In this document: piece after piece, positions 15,629 through 24,045 of the stretch
How positions within the stretch are numbered: the stretch's first letter is position 1
Layout of the letters: the number at the start of each line of letters is the position of its first letter
DNA from: Bacillota bacterium
GTDB taxonomy: Bacteria; Bacillota; Clostridia; Christensenellales; QAND01
DNA: 64,000 bases
Assembly: GCA_003150225.1 (NCBI GenBank)
Contig: QAND01000027.1
Span: 1-64,000, forward strand
Direction: 5' to 3'
The notes under the pieces: generated by a model
Databases searched by the model: none
What the model was told of the DNA's origin: nothing
What the model saw: the letters and a program-made list of their open reading frames with translations, nothing else
Translations under genes and position numbers: made by a program

Positions 15629-15708
15629 GTTGAACAAAGGCGTTCATCAAACCGCACAGGCGAGGATAGATTTCTTTGCCGGCTGCGCGGGTTGATGAGC
15701 GCCTTTTT
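15629..15708 (+). promoter_or_regulatory. Candidate dual-hexaloop ANTAR attenuator of the glutamate synthase operon
   Basis: First hairpin TGAAC-AAAGGC-GTTCA (15631-15646). A second, weaker one is CCGC-ACAGGC-GAGG (15652-15665) with one G-A mismatch. Both loops have A1 and G4. The stretch 15636-15655 also pairs almost perfectly with 15687-15706, a 20-position stem with one mismatch and one wobble, followed by TTTTT: an intrinsic terminator 20 bases before the gene. Two hexaloop hairpins overlapping a terminator 5' arm is the described layout of ANTAR-responsive leaders. Confidence 0.75.
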
Positions 15709-15728
15709 CGTTGAATGGAGGGAATGCT

Positions 15729-16817
15729 ATGCGAGAGGGACAGGTGCGGATTCCGTCGGGATGCGCCATTTCAGGGATTATCGACCGCAGTGGAACGCCA
15801 ATGAGCGGAGAGGCGATCATCCAGTCCATCTCCCGGATGCATGACCGTGCCAACGGCCTGGGAGGAGGGTTTGCCGCCTACGGGATCTATCCGGAGTATA
15901 AGGAATATTACGCGTTCCATATCTTCTATGACGATCCATCCGTCAAGCGCGCCTGCGAGGAATTTTTGGAACGGCATTTCGACATCATCAACCTCTCCAA
16001 AATTCCTACCCGGAAGGTGCGGGAGATCACCGATGAACCCCTGATCTGGCGGTATTTCCTGCTGCCTCTGCCTACCCGTCTGGCGGATAGCCAGCTAAGC
16101 GAGGGGGAGTATGTGATCAAATGCGTCTTCCGCATCAATATCCAGATCAAAGGCGCCTACGTCTTCTCTTGCGGCAAAAATATGGGGGTCTTTAAGGGCG
16201 TGGGATATCCCGAGGACATCGGCCGCTTTTACCGGTTGGAGGAGTACCAGGGCTATTGCTTTACCGCCCATGGCCGGTATCCCACCAACACGCCGGGCTG
16301 GTGGGGCGGCGCCCATCCCTTTGCGCTGTTGGACTACTCGGTGGTGCACAACGGGGAGATCTCCTCCTATGACGCCAACCGCCGCAGCATAGAGATGTAC
16401 GGGTATACCTGCACGCTACAAACCGATACGGAGGTGATCACCTATCTCATCGATTACCTTCATCGGAAGCGGGGGCTCACCCTTTCGGAGACGGCGTCGG
16501 TGCTGGCGGCTCCCTTCTGGCAGGAGATCGACCGGATGCCGGAGGCGGAGCGGGCGCGGTATTCCTACCTCCGCAACGTATATGCCGCCCAGCTGATCAC
16601 CGGGCCTTTTTCCATCCTGGTGGGCTTTACGGGGGGCATGATGGCCCTAAACGACCGGCTGAAGCTGCGCAGCATGGTGGTGGGGGAGAAGGGCGATCGG
16701 GTGTATATCGCCAGCGAGGAGGCGGCCATCCGGGCGGTGGAGCCGGAGCTGGACGGCGTCTGGTCTCCAGAGGGGGGACGGCCGGTGATTGTGGAACTAT
16801 ATGGGAGGGAGACATGA
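15729..16817 (+). CDS. Glutamate synthase glutaminase subunit (class II amidotransferase domain)
   Basis: A 362-residue class II (Ntn) glutamine amidotransferase, the first of three polypeptides that together match the large glutamate synthase subunit. The nucleophile is most likely Cys12 in [10 protein letters not shown]; eleven residues precede it, so a propeptide must be removed, as in GltB. Other blocks: [17 protein letters not shown] preceded by GYCFTAHG, then [16 protein letters not shown] with the substrate-binding Asn-Gly-Asp/Glu region, and [13 protein letters not shown]. It releases ammonia from glutamine for the synthase subunit encoded next. The stop overlaps the next start (ATGA). 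ATG 15729 follows GGAGGGA. Confidence 0.9.
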   Translation: MREGQVRIPSGCAISGIIDRSGTPMSGEAIIQSISRMHDRANGLGGGFAAYGIYPEYKEYYAFHIFYDDPSVKRACEEFLERHFDIINLSKIPTRKVREITDEPLIWRYFLLPLPTRLADSQLSEGEYVIKCVFRINIQIKGAYVFSCGKNMGVFKGVGYPEDIGRFYRLEEYQGYCFTAHGRYPTNTPGWWGGAHPFALLDYSVVHNGEISSYDANRRSIEMYGYTCTLQTDTEVITYLIDYLHRKRGLTLSETASVLAAPFWQEIDRMPEAERARYSYLRNVYAAQLITGPFSILVGFTGGMMALNDRLKLRSMVVGEKGDRVYIASEEAAIRAVEPELDGVWSPEGGRPVIVELYGRET

Positions 16818-18322
16818 TGGCGCTGGATCTTTTTTACCCCCGGTTTGACGTGGTGCGGAATCGGGAACGCTGTACCCTTTGCGGCGCCTGTATCAGCCAG
16901 TGCGCCAACGGCGTGCATAGCAGAGCGGAGGACGGGCGGGAGATGCTTGCAGATCCCACCCGGTGCGTCAACTGCCAGCGCTGTGTGGCCCTGTGCCCCA
17001 ACCGAGCGCTAAAGATCGTTAAGAGCGATAACGCCGTCCAGGAGAACGCTAATTGGAGCGGGAAAGCCATCCGGGAGATCTACCGCCAGGCGGAGAGCGG
17101 CGGCGTATTGCTCTCCAGCATGGGCAATCCCGCGCCCTATCCCGTTTATTTTGACAGGATGCTGCTAAACGCATCCCAGGTGACCAACCCCTCCATCGAC
17201 CCGCTTCGGGAGCCCATGGAGACCCGGGTATTTCTGGGGCCCAAGCCCCAGGCCATCAGCCGGGACGCGTCGGGGCAAATCGAAAGCCGTCTCCCGCCCT
17301 ATCTGAGCCTGTCCATGCCGGTGATGTTTTCCGCCATGAGCTATGGCTCCATCAGCTATAACGCCCATGAGAGCTTGGCCCGGGCGGCGGAGGAACTGGG
17401 GATTTTCTACAACACCGGGGAGGGAGGACTCCATGAAAATTTATACCGCTATGGGAATCATACCATTGTACAGGTAGCGTCCGGCCGGTTTGGGGTGCAT
17501 CCAGATTACCTCAACAGCGGCGCAGCCATTGAGATCAAGATGGGCCAAGGGGCGAAGCCGGGCATCGGCGGCCACCTGCCGGGCGCTAAAATCGTAGGGG
17601 ACATCTCCCGTACCCGGATGATTCCGGAGCACAGCGACGCAATCTCCCCGGCGCCTCATCATGATATCTATTCCATCGAAGACCTGCGGCAGCTTGTGTA
17701 CTCCTTAAAGGAAGCCACCGGCTATCAAAAACCGGTAATCGTTAAGATCGCCGCGGTCCACAACGTGTCCGCGATCGCCAGCGGTATCGCTCGGAGTGGA
17801 GCGGATATTATCGCCATCGACGGGTTTCGGGGCGGCACCGGCGCCGCGCCCACCCGGATCCGGGATCACGTGGGCATCCCTGTGGAGCTGGCCTTGGCCA
17901 GCGTGGACAGCCGCCTTCGGGAGGAGGGGATCCGGGATCACGTCTCCCTCATCGTAGGAGGGAGCATTCGAAGCAGCACCGATGTGGTAAAGGCCATTGC
18001 TTTGGGTGCGGACTGCGTCTATATTGCCACCGCCGCTCTGCTGGCTCTGGGCTGCCACCTCTGCGGAAGCTGCCACACCGGGCGCTGCAACTGGGGCATC
18101 GCCACCCAGGTTCCGGAACTGGTCCAGCGGCTGGATCCAGACGTGGGAGCCCGTCGGCTGGTCAATCTGCTCGCCGCCTGGCAGCACGAGATCATGGAGA
18201 TGATGGGGGGCATGGGGATCAATGCCATTGAGAGCCTGCGGGGAAACCGGCTGATGCTCCGGGGCATTGGTCTCAATCAAAAGGAACTGGATATTCTGGG
18301 CATCAAGCACGCGGGGGAGTGA
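16814..18322 (+). CDS. Glutamate synthase FMN subunit with N-terminal 2x[4Fe-4S] ferredoxin domain
   Basis: A 502-residue subunit. Residues 15-65 hold two ferredoxin motifs: CTLCGACISQCANGVH and CVNCQRCVALCPNRAL. The FMN-binding synthase barrel follows: MPVMFSAMSYGSISYNAHES, NTGEGGLH, MGQGAKPGIGGHLPG, KPVIVKIAAVHNV and IDGFRGGTGAAPT. Near the C-terminus CHLCGSCHTGRCNWGIATQ supplies the 3Fe-4S Cys triad. This is the archaeal/clostridial arrangement, where electrons come through the ferredoxin domain and no GltD subunit is needed. It converts 2-oxoglutarate plus ammonia to glutamate. It starts inside the previous stop. Confidence 0.93.
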   Translation: MMALDLFYPRFDVVRNRERCTLCGACISQCANGVHSRAEDGREMLADPTRCVNCQRCVALCPNRALKIVKSDNAVQENANWSGKAIREIYRQAESGGVLLSSMGNPAPYPVYFDRMLLNASQVTNPSIDPLREPMETRVFLGPKPQAISRDASGQIESRLPPYLSLSMPVMFSAMSYGSISYNAHESLARAAEELGIFYNTGEGGLHENLYRYGNHTIVQVASGRFGVHPDYLNSGAAIEIKMGQGAKPGIGGHLPGAKIVGDISRTRMIPEHSDAISPAPHHDIYSIEDLRQLVYSLKEATGYQKPVIVKIAAVHNVSAIASGIARSGADIIAIDGFRGGTGAAPTRIRDHVGIPVELALASVDSRLREEGIRDHVSLIVGGSIRSSTDVVKAIALGADCVYIATAALLALGCHLCGSCHTGRCNWGIATQVPELVQRLDPDVGARRLVNLLAAWQHEIMEMMGGMGINAIESLRGNRLMLRGIGLNQKELDILGIKHAGE

Positions 18323-18326
18323 ACAT

Positions 18327-19049
18327 ATGAGCCAAGTATTGTATGAAGGAAAGTCCAAATTGGTATGCCAAGGGCCCCGGGAGGGCAGCCTGTTGATCCG
18401 CTATAAGGACACCGCCACTGCCTTTAATGGGGAGAAGAAAGCGGAGCTTGCGGGCAAGGGGGTGCTCAACGCCGCCATCTCCAACCGCATCTTCCAATAT
18501 CTCATGGATCACGGGGTAGAAACCCATCTGATCCAGGTGGTGGACGATGTCTCCGTGGTGGTGCGGCGGGCGGAAATCATCCCGGTGGAGGTGGTGGTGC
18601 GAAACCTGGCTGCCGGAGGCTTCTCCCAGAAGTATGGCGTGCCGGAGGGCACGCTTCTAAGGAATACCGTGATGGAGTTCAGCTATAAAAGCGATGCCCT
18701 GGGGGATCCCATGATCAATCGAAGCCAGATTACCGCCATCGGCCTAGCCTCCCGGGAAGAGCTTCAGGAGATGGAGCGCCAAGCCCTTAATATCAATGAA
18801 TTATTATGCAGGTTATTTGAGCGAATGGACATCCGTCTGGTGGACTTCAAGCTGGAGTTTGGCCGGGTGGACGGCCACGTGATCCTATGCGATGAAATCT
18901 CGCCGGATTCCTGCCGTCTTTGGGATATGGCTACCGAGGAAAAGCTGGATAAGGACCGCTTCCGGCGGGATCTAGGCGATGTTCTGGCGGGTTACCGGGA
19001 AGTTTTGAGACGGCTTGACGATGTTCTGCAAACCCCGGAGAGTGAATAA
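18327..19049 (+). CDS. purC: SAICAR synthetase (phosphoribosylaminoimidazole-succinocarboxamide synthase)
   Basis: A 240-residue PurC, joining CAIR and aspartate with ATP in purine synthesis. Visible blocks: LYEGKSKLVCQ at the N-terminus, DTATAFNGEKKAELAGKG, NRIFQYLMDHGVETHLI, VEVVVRNLAAGGFSQKYG, DFKLEFGRVDGHVILCDEIS and SPDSCRLWD, all characteristic of the family. It is placed between two glutamate synthase subunits, which is unusual, and no other pur gene is present except guaA. The ATG at 18327 is used because the in-frame codons before it overlap the preceding gene. Confidence 0.96.
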   Translation: MSQVLYEGKSKLVCQGPREGSLLIRYKDTATAFNGEKKAELAGKGVLNAAISNRIFQYLMDHGVETHLIQVVDDVSVVVRRAEIIPVEVVVRNLAAGGFSQKYGVPEGTLLRNTVMEFSYKSDALGDPMINRSQITAIGLASREELQEMERQALNINELLCRLFERMDIRLVDFKLEFGRVDGHVILCDEISPDSCRLWDMATEEKLDKDRFRRDLGDVLAGYREVLRRLDDVLQTPESE

Positions 19050-19050
19050 A

Positions 19051-19767
19051 ATGGATCTTTATGCGGAGAATTTGGATTTTCAGGAGTTAAACCGCCGCAT
19101 TCGGGATGCGGAGGAGGATGTACGGGTAACGGGATGTCTGGGCCAACGGTTTCTGGGCGCCGGGATCAAGGGAAAGCGCGTGTACATCCAGGGAACCCCG
19201 GGCAACGGATTGGGCGCCTACCTGGACGGAGGGGAAATCCACGTTATGGGCAACGCTCAGGACGCTGTGGGGGATACTATGAACGGCGGCAGAATCGTGA
19301 TCCATGGCAATGCGGGGGATGCCTTGGGATACGCTATGCGGGGCGGCAGCATCTATGTGCGGGGCAACGCCGGCTACCGCACCGGAATCCATATGAAGGA
19401 ATACCGGGAGCATCGTCCGGTCATCGTGGTGGGAGGCAAAGCCGGAAGCTTCCTAGGGGAGTATTTGGCTGGCGGGCTCATCGTCGTTTTGGGAATGGGC
19501 GCCGAGGACATCCCGGTGGGCGGTTTTATCGGGACCGGCATGCATGGGGGCAGTATTTTTATCCGTACCCAGGGGAATCTTACCGGTCTGCCGGCGCAGG
19601 TCACCGCAGAGGTAGCGGATGGGGAGATGCTGGAGGAAATTCGACCCTATGTATCGGAATTCTGTATGCATTTTGGGATGGATGCAGACAAACTCTTAAA
19701 AGACCGGTATTATAGATTAAAAGCAAACGCCAGGAATCCCTACCGGCAGCTATATACCACGGAATGA
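19051..19767 (+). CDS. Glutamate synthase GXGXG (C-terminal alpha) subunit
   Basis: A 238-residue beta-helix protein. It corresponds to the C-terminal GXGXG domain of bacterial GltB and to GlxC/GltB3 of split enzymes. The right-handed repeat is visible: GNGLGAYLDGGEIHVMGNAQ, DAVGDTMNGGRIVIHGNAGD, ALGYAMRGGSIYVRGNAGY, then FLGEYLAGGLIVVLGMG and GTGMHGGSIFIRTQG, each a Gly-rich turn about 19-20 residues apart. The domain is structural in the synthase and is the third piece of the set at 15729 and 16814. ATG one base after the purC stop; the purC tail supplies GGAG. Confidence 0.92.
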   Translation: MDLYAENLDFQELNRRIRDAEEDVRVTGCLGQRFLGAGIKGKRVYIQGTPGNGLGAYLDGGEIHVMGNAQDAVGDTMNGGRIVIHGNAGDALGYAMRGGSIYVRGNAGYRTGIHMKEYREHRPVIVVGGKAGSFLGEYLAGGLIVVLGMGAEDIPVGGFIGTGMHGGSIFIRTQGNLTGLPAQVTAEVADGEMLEEIRPYVSEFCMHFGMDADKLLKDRYYRLKANARNPYRQLYTTE

Positions 19768-19780
19768 TGAGGTGGAATCC

Positions 19781-21100
19781 ATGAACCATACGCAGAACGA
19801 AGTGATGCAGTTTGTGCGGGAGAACGACGTCAAATTCATCCGGCTGGGCTTTTGCGACCCCTTCGGCATCCAGAAGAATATCTCCATCATGCCGGAGGAG
19901 CTTGCCGATGCCTTTACCTACGGGGTGTCCTTTGACGCTTCCGCCATAGCGGGATTTCAGGATGCGGACCAGTCCGACCTTTTGCTGTTCCCCGATCCAG
20001 CCACCCTTACCGTCCTGCCCTGGCGGCCGGGCCCCGGCCGGGTGATCCGCTTTTACTGCGACATTAAAACCCCCGATGGCGCGGTGTTTGCCGGCGATAC
20101 CAGATCCATGCTGAAACGGGTTGCCGCGCAGTACGAGGCCCTGGGCTATGTCTGCAAGGTGGGAGCGGAATGCGAGTTTTATCTGTTCCAGACCGATGAG
20201 GATGGCGAGCCCACCCAAAAACCCTTGGACCGGGGAGGCTATCTGGACATCTCTCCTTTGGATAAAGGGGAGAACATCCGGCGGGAGATCTGCCTATGCT
20301 TGGAGGAAATGGGGATCCAGCCCGAGGCCTCCCACCATGAGCAGGGACCGGGGCAAAATGAGATCGATTTTAAGTTTAGCGATGCTATTTCCAGCGCCGA
20401 CCACCTTTTGACCTTTAAATCGGTGGTCAAGGCCATTGCTGCCCGCAACGGCCTGTTTGCCTCCTTTTTGCCCAAGCCCCTGGCCAATATGGCGGGAAGC
20501 GGACTCCATGTAAACCTTTCCCTGGCCCAAAACGGGCTCAATATCTTTCGGAACGCGGCCCAGGGCCATTCCCCTGTGGCCGAGAGCTTTATCGCGGGGA
20601 TCCTCCGCCGGGCTGCCGACATGACCCTGTTTTTGAACCCGCTGACCAATTCCTATGAGCGCTTTGGAAGCTTTGAGGCGCCCAAATACATCTCCTGGTC
20701 CCACCAGAACCGGTCACAGCTGATCCGTATTCCGGCAGCGGTGGGAGAGCGGGTGCGGATGGAGCTTCGCTCCCCCGACCCTGCCATCAATCCCTATCTT
20801 GCCTTTGCCCTGATCCTGTCGGCGGGGCTGGAGGGAATGGAGGACGGCCTTGCGCTGCCTCCCGCCGTGGACGGCAACCTGTTTGACGCCGAGGCGGGAG
20901 AAAAGGCGTCTCTGACGCCGCTGCCGGGGACCCTGGCCGAGGCCGTTTCCGCGGTGGAAGCCAGCCCCTTTGTAAAGGGCGTGGTTGGGGAACCGCTGCT
21001 GTCAAAATATCTGCTTCAAAAACGCCGGGAGGCGGAGGACTGCCGGAGGGCGGAGTCGATGGATGCTTTTACGCGAAAGCGGTATTTTCATCTGATCTGA
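19781..21100 (+). CDS. glnA: Glutamine synthetase type I
   Basis: A 439-residue GSI. Blocks: KFIRLGFCDPFGIQKNIS near the N-terminus, GAECEFYLFQ with the metal Glu, HHEQGPGQNEIDFKFSDA, MAGSGLHVNLSL, NSYERFGSFEAPKYISWSHQ and RSQLIRIPAA, MELRSPDPAINPYLAFA. The adenylylation-type Tyr region of proteobacterial enzymes is not evident, matching the GSI-alpha type of Firmicutes that is feedback regulated. It is placed inside the glutamate synthase operon, so GS and GOGAT are made together. ATG 19781 with GAGGTGG upstream; GTG 19772 rejected. Confidence 0.96.
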   Translation: MNHTQNEVMQFVRENDVKFIRLGFCDPFGIQKNISIMPEELADAFTYGVSFDASAIAGFQDADQSDLLLFPDPATLTVLPWRPGPGRVIRFYCDIKTPDGAVFAGDTRSMLKRVAAQYEALGYVCKVGAECEFYLFQTDEDGEPTQKPLDRGGYLDISPLDKGENIRREICLCLEEMGIQPEASHHEQGPGQNEIDFKFSDAISSADHLLTFKSVVKAIAARNGLFASFLPKPLANMAGSGLHVNLSLAQNGLNIFRNAAQGHSPVAESFIAGILRRAADMTLFLNPLTNSYERFGSFEAPKYISWSHQNRSQLIRIPAAVGERVRMELRSPDPAINPYLAFALILSAGLEGMEDGLALPPAVDGNLFDAEAGEKASLTPLPGTLAEAVSAVEASPFVKGVVGEPLLSKYLLQKRREAEDCRRAESMDAFTRKRYFHLI

Positions 21101-21128
21101 TTGCACCTTAAGGGAAGGCGGTGAGGAT

Positions 21129-21698
21129 ATGGAAACTGCGTTGATCGTGACCTGCAATGAAAAAAGCATCCCCTTTTTTACGGAGATGCTCAATGCGGCT
21201 TCCATCGACCAGATCACGGTCCTGCGGTCCTGCGGCGAGGCACGGCGGCTGCTCTTAGAGCGGGAGTTTGACCTGGTGGTGATCAACGCGCCCTTAAAAG
21301 ACGAAACCGGGGAGAGCTTTTCCCGGCATGTGGCTGGAAGGGGAACCTGCCAGGTGATGCTCCTGGTGAACAGCGCCTATTTTGAGGAGGTCTCCGCCGC
21401 CACCGAGGAGGCGGGCGTACTGACCGTTTCAAAGCCCGTCAATAAAGGGGTGTTCTGGTCTGCCTTAAAGCTGGCCAAGGCCAGCTTTAACCGGCTTCGC
21501 TCCATGCGTAGGGAGAACAGCCAGCTCAAACAGAAGATCGAGGATATCCGCATCGTGGATCGGGCTAAATGTATCCTCATCTCCTATTTGAACATGAGCG
21601 AACAGGAGGCCCACCGATACATCGAAAAACAGGCTATGGATCTGCGCACCACCCGGCGGGCGGTGGCGGAAAGCCTGTTGCGAACCTATGAGAGCTAG
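21129..21698 (+). CDS. ANTAR-domain RNA-binding antiterminator with a degenerate receiver domain
   Basis: A 189-residue two-domain protein. Residues 1-120 have the response-regulator fold, but the acidic pair at strand 1 is replaced (IVTCNEK) and the phospho-acceptor position reads VVINAPLKD, with Asn for Asp. The conserved Lys remains in SKPVNK. A coiled coil follows (RSMRRENSQLKQKIEDIR). Residues 135-189 are the three-helix ANTAR domain: RAKCILISYLNMSEQEAHRYIE, then MDLRTTRRAVAESLL. ANTAR domains bind paired hexaloop hairpins and prevent termination. Directly downstream of glnA and in an operon with such a leader, it likely controls nitrogen assimilation. Without the Asp, input is probably by a ligand or partner protein and not by phosphorylation. 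Confidence 0.9.
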   Translation: METALIVTCNEKSIPFFTEMLNAASIDQITVLRSCGEARRLLLEREFDLVVINAPLKDETGESFSRHVAGRGTCQVMLLVNSAYFEEVSAATEEAGVLTVSKPVNKGVFWSALKLAKASFNRLRSMRRENSQLKQKIEDIRIVDRAKCILISYLNMSEQEAHRYIEKQAMDLRTTRRAVAESLLRTYES

Positions 21699-21754
21699 GA
21701 CGGGCGTCACGGGCCGAAGGACCTCCTCGGCCCATGCTGCAAGGGAGGAAGACT

Positions 21755-23278
21755 ATGAACGAACTGGTGTTGGTACTGGACTTTGGCGGGCAGTATAAAG
21801 AGCTCATCGCCCGAAGGGTGCGGGGGCTTTCGGTCTATTCCGAGATCAAGCCGGGCAATCTTCCTCTGGAGGAGATTCGGCGGCGCAACCCCATTGGGAT
21901 CATCCTGACCGGAGGGCCGGCCAGCGTCTATCTGCCCGATTCCCCCAGGTGCGATCCCGGCATTTTTGACCTGGGAATCCCGGTGCTGGGCATCTGTTAT
22001 GGCATGCAGCTGATGTGCCATCTATTGGGCGGCAGGGTGGAGCCCTGCATCCGCAGCGAATACGGAAGAGTCCAGGCGGAGATGGACACCGATTCTCCGC
22101 TGTTCCAAGGGTTGCCCCGGAAAAGCGCGGTGCTGATGAGCCATACCGATAGGGTGGTGGACCTGCCCCAAGGGTTTGAGGCCGCGGCCCATACGGCGGA
22201 TTGCGCCGTGGCGGCCTGCCAGTGCCGGGAGCGAGGGCTTTATGGGGTACAGTTTCATCCCGAGACCGAGCTCAGCCAATACGGCGGCCAGGTTCTGGAA
22301 CACTTTTTATACCGGATCTGCGGCGCCAAGGGAGACTATCATTTGGATGACTACATCCAGCGGGCTGTGGCCGGCATCCGTAACAGGGTGGGGGGCCGGC
22401 AGGTGCTGTTGGCCCTTTCCGGCGGGGTGGATTCCTCGGTATGCGCCGCCCTGCTCTCCAAAGCCATCCCGGGCCAGGCCACCTGCGTGTTTGTGGATCA
22501 TGGCTTTATGCGCCTGAACGAGGGCGACGAAATCCAGCGGGCCTTTGCAAACAGCGAGATCCGTTTGATTCGGGTTAACGCGCAGGAACGGTTTTTGCGC
22601 AGGCTGGAGGGCGTTCGGGATCCCGAGACAAAGCGAAAGATCATCGGAGCGGAATTCGTCCGGGTCTTTGAGGAGCAGGCCAGGGAGCTGGGCGCCATTC
22701 CCTATCTGGCCCAAGGGACCATCTATCCGGATGTCATTGAATCCGGTGGGGAATTGGGCGCCACCATAAAAAGCCATCACAACGTGGGCGGGCTTCCCAC
22801 CGATTTGGCCTTTGATGGGGTCATCGAACCCCTTTCCGGCCTGTTTAAGGACGAGGTGCGGGAGCTGGGTAAACGGCTTGGGCTGCCCAGCTCCCTGGTG
22901 AACCGGCAGCCCTTCCCGGGCCCCGGCCTGGCCATTCGGATCATGGGGGAGGTCACCGAAAAAAAGCTGGATACCCTGCGGCAGGCGGATCATATCCTGT
23001 GCGATGAAATCGCTCGTCTACGGCGAAAGCCGCAGCAATACTTTGCGGTGTTGACCGATACCTATTCCGTAGGGGTAAAGGGGGACGACCGCATCTATGA
23101 GCCGGTGATTGCCCTCCGGGCGGTGACCACCAGCGATTTCATGACCTGCGAATATACCCCCATTTCCCATAGGGTGCTGGGACGGATTGCGTCCAGGATT
23201 GCCAATCAGGTGCCCGGGGTAAGCCGGGTGGTGTACGATATCACGTCGAAGCCTCCTGCCACCATCGAGTGGGAGTAG
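21755..23278 (+). CDS. guaA: GMP synthase (glutamine-hydrolysing)
   Basis: A 507-residue enzyme, XMP to GMP with glutamine as nitrogen donor. Class I amidotransferase first: VLDFGGQYKELIARRVR, nucleophile in GIPVLGICYGMQLM (Cys), and VQFHPETELS with His and Glu. ATP pyrophosphatase domain from about 195: VLLALSGGVDSSVCAALLSK P-loop, VFVDHGFMRLNEGDE, AQGTIYPDVIES, SHHNVGGLP. C-terminal dimerisation domain: RQPFPGPGLAIRIMGE, ending in ITSKPPATIEWE. All catalytic residues are present. ATG 21755 with GGGAGGA upstream. Its place in a nitrogen operon links glutamine supply to purine synthesis. Confidence 0.97.
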   Translation: MNELVLVLDFGGQYKELIARRVRGLSVYSEIKPGNLPLEEIRRRNPIGIILTGGPASVYLPDSPRCDPGIFDLGIPVLGICYGMQLMCHLLGGRVEPCIRSEYGRVQAEMDTDSPLFQGLPRKSAVLMSHTDRVVDLPQGFEAAAHTADCAVAACQCRERGLYGVQFHPETELSQYGGQVLEHFLYRICGAKGDYHLDDYIQRAVAGIRNRVGGRQVLLALSGGVDSSVCAALLSKAIPGQATCVFVDHGFMRLNEGDEIQRAFANSEIRLIRVNAQERFLRRLEGVRDPETKRKIIGAEFVRVFEEQARELGAIPYLAQGTIYPDVIESGGELGATIKSHHNVGGLPTDLAFDGVIEPLSGLFKDEVRELGKRLGLPSSLVNRQPFPGPGLAIRIMGEVTEKKLDTLRQADHILCDEIARLRRKPQQYFAVLTDTYSVGVKGDDRIYEPVIALRAVTTSDFMTCEYTPISHRVLGRIASRIANQVPGVSRVVYDITSKPPATIEWE

Positions 23279-23310
23279 GCCATGCGACGCTTTAGAAAGG
23301 AGGTCCTATC

Positions 23311-24045
23311 ATGCGGGACTATCGCCAGGAGACGGAAAAACGGATCGGATTTATCCGGGAGAGCCTAGCGTCGGCCGGGGCCCGGGGGATCGTCTATGGT
23401 AACAGCGGCGGTAAGGACAGCGCCCTTGTAGGCATTCTCTGCAAGATGGCCTGTGAGGATACTCTGGGAATCATCCTGCCCTGCGGATCCAAGCGCAACT
23501 ATGAGGAGGATGCCCGGGATGCCATGGAGGTGGCGGCGCGGTTTGGAATCGCTGTCCGGACGTTGGACCTCACCAAAGTGAAGGAAGCGTTGGTACGCGC
23601 CATGGACGGCGTTGCCGTCCTATCGGCGTCCGCATCCGCCAATATCGGTCCCCGCCTGCGCATGACCGCCCTCTACGCCGTGGCGGCCAGCGAAAACCGC
23701 CTGGTGGCGGGCACCGGCAACCGTAGCGAGGGATATATGGGCTACTTCACCAAATGGGGGGACGGCGCTTATGACTTTAATCCCATCGCTGACCTCACCG
23801 TTACCGAGGTATATGAGTTTTTACGGTACCTCGGCGCGCCGGAATCGGTGATACAAAAAGCGCCGTCCGCCGGCCTGTTTGACGGCCAGACCGATGAGGG
23901 GGAAATGGGGATCGCCTACCGGCAGATTGATGCCTATTTGCTGACCGGGGAGGCGGACAGGGGGGCGTTGGATCGGATGGAGCGCTATCATGCTGCCAGC
24001 CAGCATAAGCGTCAACCGCCCCGGGTTTATGGAGGTCATGTATGA
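23311..24045 (+). CDS. nadE: Ammonia-dependent NAD+ synthetase
   Basis: A 244-residue enzyme that amidates nicotinic-acid adenine dinucleotide to NAD+ using free ammonia; there is no glutaminase domain. The ATP-pyrophosphatase P-loop is YGNSGGKDSALVG at about 29-41. Other blocks: SANIGPRLRMTALYAVAA and GTGNRSEGYMGYFTKWGDGA, then FNPIADLTVTEVYEFLRYLG. The length is typical for the NH3-dependent type. It overlaps dapL by four bases, so the two are co-translated. It follows guaA in the nitrogen operon. Confidence 0.93.
   Translation: MRDYRQETEKRIGFIRESLASAGARGIVYGNSGGKDSALVGILCKMACEDTLGIILPCGSKRNYEEDARDAMEVAARFGIAVRTLDLTKVKEALVRAMDGVAVLSASASANIGPRLRMTALYAVAASENRLVAGTGNRSEGYMGYFTKWGDGAYDFNPIADLTVTEVYEFLRYLGAPESVIQKAPSAGLFDGQTDEGEMGIAYRQIDAYLLTGEADRGALDRMERYHAASQHKRQPPRVYGGHV

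Noticed and set aside
15371..15650. Long N-terminal extension of glnN to 15650.
   Set aside because: It would read through the promoter and attenuator; the start at 15371 has a ribosome site and gives the normal family length.
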